Shown piece after piece: positions 56,701-64,000 of a DNA stretch of 64,000 bases (the first letter of the stretch is position 1; every line of letters begins with the position of its first letter). The notes below the pieces were generated by a model that did not search any database, had not been told where the DNA came from, and saw only the letters and a list, made by a program, of their open reading frames with translations. Source of the DNA: Evernia prunastri. Lineage: Eukaryota; Ascomycota; Lecanoromycetes; Lecanorales; Parmeliaceae. The translations under genes and the position numbers were made by a program. The stretch spans positions 1 through 64,000 of the forward strand of contig NKYR01000130.1 of NCBI GenBank assembly GCA_003184365.1, given 5' to 3'.

Positions 56701-58002
56701 TTGTGCTTCGGGATCAGGGGAAGTATGAGGCGGCCGAGGAGATGAACCGACGAGCGCTGGAAGGGAGAGAGAAGGTGCTGGGAGTCGAGCATCCAGACAC
56801 ATTGACCAGCGTCGATAATCTGGCATCGGTGCTTCGGGATCAGGGGAAGTATGAGGCGGCCGAGGAGATGAACCGACGAGCGCTGGAAGGGAGTGAGAAA
56901 GTGCTGGGAGTCGAGCATCCAGACACATTGACCAGCGTCAGTAATCTGGCATTGGTGCTTCGGGATCAGGGGAAGTATGAGGCGGCCGAGGAGATGAACC
57001 GACGAGCGCTGGAAGGGTATGAGAAGGTGCTGGGAGTCGAGCATCCCTCCACATTGAGCAGCGTCAGTAATCTGGCATTGGTGCTTCGGGATCAGGGGAA
57101 GTATGAGGCGGCCGAGGAGATGAACCGACGAGCGCTGGAAGGGAGTGAGAAGGTGCTGGGAGTCGAGCATCCAGACACATTGACCAGCGTCAGTAATCTG
57201 GCATTGGTGCTTCGGGATCAGGGGAAGTATGAGGCGGCCGAGGAGATGAACCGACGAGCGCTGGAAGGGAGTGAGAAAGTGCTGGGAGTCGAGCATCCCT
57301 CCACATTGACCAGCGTCAGTAATCTGGCATTNGGTGCTTCGGGATCAGGGGAAGTATGAGGCGGCCGAGGAGATGAACCGACGAGCGCTGGAAGGGAGTG
57401 AGAAGGTGCTGGGAGTCGAGCATCCAGACACATTGACTAGCGTCAATAATCTGGCATCGGTGCTTCGGGATCAGGGGAAGTATGAGGCGGCCGAGGAGAT
57501 GAACCGACGAGCGCTGGAAGGGAGAGAGAAGGTGCTGGGAGTCGAGCATCCAGACACATTGACCAGCGTCGATAATCTGGCATCGGTGCTTCGGGATCAG
57601 GGGAAGTATGAGGCGGCCGAGGAGATGAACCGACGAGCGCTGGAAGGGAGTGAGAAAGTGCTGGGAGTCGAGCATCCCTCCACATTGACCAGCGTCAGTA
57701 ATCTGGCATCGGTGCTTCGGGATCAGGGGAAGTATGAGGCGGCCGAGGAGATGAACCGACGAGCGCTGGAAGGGTATGAGAAGGTGCTGGGAGTCGAGCA
57801 TCCCGAGACATTGACCAGCGTTTACAACCTTGCCTACCTGTTTCACCATCAACAACGGTACAATGATGCGTCCGTTCTCTATCTTAGAGCTTCAGCAGGG
57901 TTTCCGAAGACGTTGGGCCTGGACCATCCTACGACACAGAACTGCTCCTATCACTATTCGTCTATGATTCGTGAAATGCAAGGCCAGGGTAGAGACGTCT
58001 GA
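53715..58002 (+). CDS. NLR protein: phosphorylase-like / NB-ARC / TPR, 1349 aa
   Basis: Exons 53715-54693, 54882-55011 and 55061-58002. If the lone N at 57332 is dropped the coding length is 4050 bases, exactly 1350 codons, and the repeat register is kept, so the N is an extra base, not a lesion. Domains: PNP_UDP (YTVGWICAVQTEFVA, GLMVGIGGGAPS, IRLGDIVVG, CFEMEAAGLM, RGICDYSDSHKN), NB-ARC (FIDRKLIF, Walker A GLGGVGKSQ split by the second intron, Walker B LMILDNADN, TTRSRL, GCIPLAITQ), a linker with one degenerate TPR, then twelve near-identical 42-residue TPRs and a diverged last one. The exon layout is identical to the left NLR. The effector domain is about half-identical to that of the left NLR, while the C-terminal part is nearly the same. 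Confidence 0.93.
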
Positions 58003-58240
58003 TACTCTAAGTCAGGGTCTGATTTCCGACTCTGTCAGCGGATTAATTAGGTCTCGAATATAATTAACACTACCAGTGCAAAAATAACGTTATGTGAATT
58101 TTTAATTATTCTTCATCTCTGTATACAGCCGAAGGGTACAACAGCCATAAATAGATAATCATGGACTTAGCGGCTTGAGAGCCGAATAAGCCACTCTTTC
58201 GACCGGTATATTGCCTCCTTTTCCCTGTAAAACTGATTTT
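55315..58240. repeat. Right arm of a large inverted repeat (NLR 3' half)
   Basis: Mirror of 47440-49750. A few differences occur in the first ~150 bases (for example Val/Ile and His/Tyr codons after SLL and DLA), then the coding DNA up to the TPR array is the same by eye. This is far more alike than the 5' halves of the two genes. Confidence 0.85.
56325..57837 (+). repeat. TPR-encoding array, twelve 126-bp units
   Basis: Twelve tandem units of exactly 126 bases plus one spurious N at 57332. Each encodes V-L-(R)-D-Q-G-K-Y-E-A-A-E-E-M-N-R-R-A... then EKVLGVEHP. Variable residues are confined to positions ~22 (Y/S/R), 32 (S/D/E), 35 (S/T), 38 (S/D/N/Y) and 42 (S/L/F). The rest is conserved at DNA level, including third codon positions, which indicates recent unit shuffling. 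Confidence 0.95.
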
Positions 58241-58512
58241 TCATCGCTTAAGTAGATTAGGGCGGATCTTCTAGCTTGTTGAGGAGTTCACAGAAAATAA
58301 AGGCGCAACCTAGTAATCGAGTTCACTTATGATTTCTCCTAATCTGACTACAGGAGCCCTCGTCAATCATGAGAAAATTTGCTTGGCCTTGGATCAGCCT
58401 CCGCAAGAGCTTCAACTTCTTATCAAGCCGCTTATAAATCTTCTAAAGACAATCAACGCCTTTGTGTTACTTCCAAAACACTTCGCTAAATGCTTGTGAG
58501 GCTCTTATTGCT

Positions 58513-60361
58513 TTAGCGCTGCTGCCCTGAAGTACGGTTGTTCTTCGGCTTTTTGTATTCTCGCTCGGTTCTCTGAGAAAAGGAAGTATCCGGTGTAATA
58601 TCCTGCGAAGCAACGAGACTGGACTGACTGTCATCTTCCCCCAGCATAGATGTAGACTCAGCATTTGATTGCTGAGAGCTCTGCGATTCAAGTTCTTGTG
58701 GAAAGGACGCTGACTGCGAGAGTCTAAAATCTATATCCGGCGGTAACTCATCAATGGCCGAGCAAATTCTTTTCAAGTGAATCGGCATCCATATATCGTA
58801 GACGTTCTTGGTGAACGTGTAAGCTGACCATTTCTCTTTGCCGTCTTGTTCCGGTGAAATCGAATTTGCGAATGGGGTGGCGGTAGAAGGTAGTCTTATC
58901 TCCCTCAACCAGAGCGTAATGGCCGTAGACCCTCACCGTGCTGTGATCGTGCGAGATCGAAAAGGCAAGAATTTCCCGGTGAAGCTCTTTTTCGCGCTTC
59001 ACAGCTCTGTAAGTTTCGACGATACCTCTTACGGCGCAAGTCATACTGTGAGCATTCTGTCGATCTGCTACATCGAGAGCCGCGGCGCCGCACTTCACCT
59101 CGCATGTGAGGAACGGAAAGTACATCCGGTAGGTTGCGACGAAAAAGGAGGTATCATAGACACTACCGATGAGCGGATCGAGCTTGTTGAGCTGCTCGTC
59201 TATAAATGCGGATCGCCTGAATCCAACAGAGAAGTCCGGTTGCGGCCGTGGACCCTGCACTGGTATGCTGCCTGTCCAGCCGTCGTTGACACCTTCAATC
59301 AGATGGTCGAGATCTGTGGCCCCGTAGGTGGCGAGTATTTCTGCAGAAGGGACAATCAATCGAGAGATGTTTTGGATAACTCTCGCTTCGTTTCAGTCTT
59401 AGATCTTTCGGCAAGTCTTTTCAAACAGATCATCGCGAAACAATGAATCCTTGGGGACGTCCTGTTCCGATTCCAAGAGGCGCCGGCAAAGACTCTTACT
59501 TGCTTCCGTGATACCCAAGTCTGATTTGTCCGTAAAGCTCCCTTTGGCCGCGAGTAACGTGGTGTAACGTGTGTCTCGGTATGGAGCACTCTTGCATTCC
59601 CTTTTTTTCTGATCGCTAGAGCCACTCAAGCTTGAATCTGACGGTTTCCGACGGATCGAGGTTGGAACTTTCCTTATAGGACGCGGGTATCTCCTTTCGT
59701 CAATCTCCACGTACTGGACAACTTGGTTCGATTGCTCCATTTCGTGCTCTAGCCAGCTGTCTTGTTCGAAATCGTCCCTAACCTGGCTGTCTTGTTCGAA
59801 GTATTCCTTACGCCACCTCCCGGTTCGAATCCAATACTCGAGTGGTTCAGTGGTGTTCTCGCTGATGTCGCTCGCCACTTCCTGGCTTTGCGTATTGTCA
59901 AGCGCACAGTTTACCAGCGGAGTCCGTGGTCGCTTTCGAGTGGGCTCGCAATGACTTCGAGAGGGTGGAGATTCAGCTTGCGATCTCTTCCGTTTCCGGT
60001 GAAAACCAGCGCTTTTCTGATGGATCGATGAGCCTTGAAGGACCTAGACTCCTAATGAGCAACATGGTATAGCACGGGAGATAGTAGGGGCTCATGCCTT
60101 GCTGTTGGCAGCACTGTTACTTAGCGAATGGCTAAGAGCTGCCTGTATCACCCCAACGAGGTTGTCTTTACGGACGGTCTGCTCCCGAGGACGCTGGATC
60201 GACTGTATGCGTGCGCTCCTGCGAACAGGTTGTTGTTTCTTGATACCTTGAGGCCGTTTGCCCACTGATGGGCTGGGCATGAAGCTACGGCTTTGTTTTC
60301 TCAGTATCGAAGCTTGCCGCCCGTATTTGCTTGGATGGGGCCTTGCTTGACTGTGGTGCAT
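58513..60361 (-). pseudogene. DUF7924-like protein pseudogene (stops and frameshift)
   Basis: The minus-strand frame carries the family from a basic N-terminus (KKQQPVRRSARIQ, RKRKRSQ) through WIRTGRWRKEYFEQ and FRDDLFEKTCRKI. It then meets TAA and TGA two codons apart (59401-59399 and 59395-59393), after which ARVIQNISRLIVPSAEIL continues in the same frame. Core motifs follow: PQPDFSVGF, LTCEVKCGAAALDVADRQNAHS with an E-x-K, and REILAFSISHDHSTVRVYG. A one-base insertion near 58860 shifts the frame before KEKWSAYTFTKNVYDIWMP. Both stops fit C-to-T changes of CAA and CGA. PD...ExK suggests a PD-(D/E)XK nuclease fold, which is an inference. The join of the first exon (ending near 60130) to the next is uncertain and may contain another stop. 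Confidence 0.78.
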
Positions 60362-60862
60362 GTCGATCGAAAGGAAGAGGGGTGGGAGATATCGTTATGT
60401 AGCGGCTGGCCTGCATCAAGTGGGACGTTGTTGGCAGATGGCAGAGAAGGTGGTGTGACGAATGGGCGAAGCCTTGGTAGAAAATCAGCCCTACCCGCTT
60501 CCTGGGAAAGTCTGAGTCACAAGTGCCTTTCCCTCTGCTATTCGCTGCAGCAAGACTGGGCGCGATCCGTAAATATAGACAGCATGAACAACTTTATCGC
60601 TGAATTACCAGATTATGTGTGTGGGAAGACGATAGCATATTAATCGGATCTTGGCGTCCAGGATTTTTGGTGCCGACCTCCGTACTGCAAGAATGGATTT
60701 CTAGCCATTACTATCCGGCCGAGCCTTGGCTGTCCACCATCTACATTCCACTGCACTATGAATTATATGCGATTTCGCTGGCCAAGCTATCAGCCCCAGT
60801 TACTCAGTAGATGGTTACAGTAACTCGATACACAGTACATCCAGCCAGCTCGGTCCCTGAAC
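60362..60862. other. Divergent intergenic region
   Basis: Lies between the DUF7924-like pseudogene and the plus-strand F-box/DUF7730-like gene. The short frames inside have no support. Confidence 0.35.
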
Positions 60863-61677
60863 ATGGCCCCACGTGCGAAGAGAAGGGATCCATCCAGTAC
60901 CGTGGATGCGACCCAAAGGCGGGACGAACGGTCTTTGGGGTAAGATGAATCTGAGCCGTACCTCGAGCAGCCACTGATGGATTTACTGATTTTCCCAGCA
61001 CCGTAGGCGAGCGCAAGACCATTCCTAATCTCATCTCCGAGCTGCCATTCGACATCCTGAAAATGATCTACCACCTAGTCCTAGAGGAGGAGCATGGAGT
61101 GCTGCTCCTTCGCCTCGGGCACCATCGCCTTTCGACTGCATATGCTCTCGGCCCAGGTTTGCTGGATACCCAATGGCACAACATGAACGATGCCGACCTG
61201 GAGGGAATGTTGAAGGACGAGGAGTGTCGGTATGGAACACCGTGCACAGGCGTCAACCTGAATGGAATGAATCATACGGTCTACACTTTAAGGGGTGTGG
61301 GATTCTGCATGGCGTCGAGGGCCATCTACAACACGGCGCTCTGCTATTTTTTTAGCATGAACCTCTTTCGGTGCTTGGACTTCGCAGACCTGGAGGATTT
61401 CTTGTATCACGTCAGACATGTTCACATGATCCAGAGGATCCAGGTCGCTTGGAAAGGTGGTGGAACGCCGATTGCGAAGGGAATTCGCCGATTACAGAAA
61501 AGTGCCACGGGGCTGGCCGAGTTGCGTCTTATCGTTGGGAAGGAGGACAGTGAGGCTATGCTCACCCAGCCGGCGTGGCGATTGATGTGCGAAACGGCTC
61601 GGCAGGAGAAGTGGCAGGTGCACTTGGATGGTGAGGCGGAGTGTTGGCTCAAGGCGCGTCAGCAGCTGGATGGATGA
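60863..61677 (+). CDS. F-box/DUF7730-like protein, 251 aa
   Basis: Exon 1 is 60863-60939 and exon 2 is 60999-61677, joined in phase 2 by GTAAGA...TTCCCAG with a TACTGAT branch. Exon 1 encodes a basic leader (MAPRAKRRDPSS). Exon 2 starts with LISELPFDILKMIYHLVL, the Leu-Pro-x-x-hydrophobic pattern that opens many fungal F-box-like and DUF7730 proteins (LPxELRxxIY). The rest (YFFSMNLFRCLDFADLEDFL, GLAELRLIVG) fits the beta/alpha body of that fungal group. A role in substrate binding for ubiquitination cannot be shown. ATG 60863 is the first in frame. Confidence 0.7.
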
Positions 61678-62595
61678 GAACCAAAAGACAACCTCTTCTG
61701 AATAGATGGCTAGATTATATAAAAGGGGGCAATGACGGGAAGATGATAGAGTAGTTACACCTCACGCTCGATCTTGTCGTTAGTTCATGGTGGTGATATC
61801 TTAAGAGCTCCTTTCAGCTCCAACGGACCGTTTCAAAGATGCGCATGTTGGCCCTACCAGTAAAGTTGACTTCACGTTTGGTCCGAATCTTCCAGAATTT
61901 GGAATAATACTGAAGAGCTTCCTGAGGTCGTTCTGTGAAGCAAGCGAGTGAGCAGATCTCAGTAAGCCTATAAGAGTCGTGACTTCTCTACGATCTCGCT
62001 TGTTCCTTCGTCATTGTCAGTACCAAATGGTAGCAGGGTCGAAAGTAATGAAACGACATAGAGCCACCTCGTTGGCTCTGCGAGGTCGCTAGTGTGCACG
62101 GTGCGAGTGGGGGCAATATATGTACCCTCCTCGCATGATATTTGGCTGCTGCTACGTTAGCGTGATGAAGATCAAGTAGGTGTGATGCTTCGCTAGCGAA
62201 TGCCTTTACGTTTTAACACCTAGCTGGCGCACGTTCCTGGACCTAGTCAGCAAGTAGCGCCGGCTAAGCCTCACTTTCGGAGAATAAAACCAAGCTGATG
62301 CGGAGGAAAAAAGCGGGGGGCACGTCTAGAGAGGTAAAAATTAAACTGATGGTGTCCGTACAAAAGACTTATTGATATCGGCCCCCACGCCACTGTGGAG
62401 TCAGCTTGACACCGAATCATATGGAAGAAGTGGCTGAAGAGGACTTGACACTAAAGCGAAGGCGAGTGCAGCTTGAAAAGGAAAACAAGGATCTGGAGGA
62501 TGGCAACAAAATATTTAGCTAGTTCGGCTCCTTTGCTAGTTGGCTAGACTATAGACAAACTGTAACAAATATTGACCTTGCAGAAAGTGATAAGT
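61678..62595. other. Intergenic, no gene seen
   Basis: A 0.9-kb spacer between convergent genes. A palindrome-rich stretch (CGCTAGCG-like) lies at 62190-62230 and a guanine run near 62310. No coding signal. Confidence 0.4.
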
Positions 62596-64000
62596 CTATC
62601 GCACCCTCTGGTCCCTATCACGTTTGACCATAACGTTCTGCGACGTCTTCTGATCATCTTTGTATCCTTCACGATCTGTTCCCGCACCAGACGCAGTCAT
62701 TTTCAGAGCTTTCTGTGCCCATTCACAGGCCTTCTTCATATTGCCAGAGCTGGCAAAAGCCGTCCTGCCCAGGACATCCACTAGTACACTTGCAAGATAC
62801 GGTAAATAACAGAGAGAGATGTCTCTCCAAATTGTTGTACTGCGCTATCCCTTATCCACGATTCATAGTTCTTTGCTTACCAACACCTTTGACCTTCTTA
62901 TCATCACACTTCTCTCTTTTGTGGCGAAAGAAACCATTTTTACCCCTCTTTCCATGGTATGTCCCAAAAATCTCTCGCAGCAGATATTTTAGTAACCCTC
63001 CAGCATACACCTCCTCTTTCGGAAATAGTCTTCCTGTCCTTTTAGTATATACTCTCAATTCTTCCTCGGAGGCAAAGACGTGAACCCGAGTACCTTGTCG
63101 CGTAGTATCGAGAAGATCGCTCAGATTAATGTGCGTGTTAATCATAGCCTATCCTTGATCAGCTTTCATCCTCCATGAAGAAATCGAGACCTAAATCGGC
63201 AAACTCTTAACTAAAGGGTGATAAGTGATTTGAAAATGGAGCTCATAATGACGCCGACGCGAGAGAGAGAAAAAAAGTGTTGTATTTACCAGTCTCCGTG
63301 CCTCTAGACTCTCAGGTATGTTCTCCATGTCCACGAGCACGCACATCCTCCCCCATGCCTCAACGTCACACTCGTCTTGGCCAAAAGTCATATTGAATGC
63401 TTTCACCATTGCGATGCGGAACGATTTCCATGCTTCTCTCCGCTCCTCGTGATTTGGTTCTACATAATGCGGTGGCCAGCCAAAGAAAGCGCATAAACGT
63501 TTGAATTCGTCATGCGATGAAGCAAGCCGGTTGTATTCGAAGGGAGCATATAGCGCGAAGAAAGCCTGAAGGGGGTCGCTGGCTCCAAGGTGGGCTGGGA
63601 AAGGATCAAACGCAGTAATGCTGATGAAGTTTTAGCCTGATTTCTTACGCTAGTTTCCCTATTCAGAACAAATAGAACAACAGGGTGAGTAAACAAATTG
63701 TGGGGAAAACATACTCATTTGCCAGATGATTCATGTATTGCCCACACCATCCACAGTCATGATCGCAGATGAAATCATTGGGATTGCTGTTGTTCTGTAG
63801 GTTACTGGGGAAGCTATCAACGAAAAACCCAACGCGGCTATCATTGAAACCTGAACCATCGAGTCCTGCAGAAGCAGGCGGAGTAGCAATGCTCTCCACT
63901 ATACTTTTCGGTTGTTTTGCTTTTTTTGATCTTTTCGCTTTGTTCGTCACCTGCTTCACTGTTTCCGTAGAGAATGTAGATCCTATTGCCGTTTCCGAAG
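62596..64000 (-). CDS. Conserved fungal protein, C-terminal part (5' end outside window)
   Basis: Exons (64000)-63715, 63620-63290, 63148-62881 and 62780-62596 join in phase. The upstream frame stays open to the window edge, so the start lies outside. Visible parts are conserved in many Pezizomycotina: CDHDCGWCGQYM, ITAFDPFPAHLGASDPLQAFF, LCAFFGWPPH, EAWGRMCVLVDMENIPESLE, NTHINLSDLL and EEVYAGGLLKYLLREIFG. The family has no known biochemical function. Residues near the visible N-terminus are basic (KAKRSKKAKQPK). It ends in a charged tail. Confidence 0.85.

Noticed and set aside
56313..57296. Long open frame antisense to the right TPR array (327 codons)
   Set aside because: The 126-base unit is a multiple of three, so one chance open antisense frame is copied across the array. 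Its text repeats exactly with the TPR units.

Overview
The window is nuclear DNA of a filamentous ascomycete (Pezizomycotina). Almost every convincing gene is broken by short 45-100 nt GT-AG introns with CTAAC/CTGAC-like branch points. The protein families are typically fungal: NLR proteins with a phosphorylase-type N-terminus, FHA-kinases, DUF3723, DUF7924-like proteins, a RING-patatin, an EST1-like protein and a CorA-like membrane protein. There are no housekeeping clusters, several genes are decayed, and relics are scattered. This is what an accessory or fast-evolving region looks like. All exon structures were built by hand from splice signals and reading-frame phase; no transcript or database evidence was available.

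Layout. 0-3.5 kb: an isochorismatase-like hydrolase and two small unknown genes. 3.5-7.2 kb: gene-poor, with degenerate simple repeats and a G-quadruplex motif. 7.2-17 kb: a broken DUF7924-like gene, a divergent casein-kinase-1 gene, an AAA-ATPase relic overlapped by a putatively myristoylated small protein, and two unknown multi-exon genes. 17.5-33 kb: a large basic-tailed protein, an intact FHA-kinase, a C2H2/EST1-like protein, and a RING-patatin lipase divergently paired with a DUF3723 protein. 33-47.5 kb: coiled-coil proteins, a gene built from short phase-2 exon cassettes, an FHA-kinase pseudogene, a ferric reductase paired head-to-head with a MADS-box-like gene, and a small secreted GPI-type protein with a His-x-His run. 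47.4-58.3 kb: two NLR genes (phosphorylase, NB-ARC, TPR) arranged head-to-head with a CorA-like membrane protein gene between them. 58.5-64 kb: a DUF7924-like pseudogene, an F-box/DUF7730-like protein and a conserved fungal protein cut by the window end.

The NLR locus is the main item of interest. The two genes differ across the effector domain and the first half of NB-ARC, but are nearly identical through the second half of NB-ARC, the 42-residue TPR array and the 3' flank. They therefore form a large inverted repeat kept alike by gene conversion or recent duplication. The TPR arrays are made of near-perfect 126-bp units that vary at a few fixed positions, the high-internal-conservation pattern expected of recognition repeats in fungal nonself-recognition NLRs. 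Two single Ns and a 225-N gap lie in these arrays and mark assembly trouble. Several neighbours (DUF7924-like, FHA-kinase, AAA) carry in-frame stops, most of which fit C:G to T:A changes, so inactivation by RIP-like or ordinary deamination mutation is plausible.
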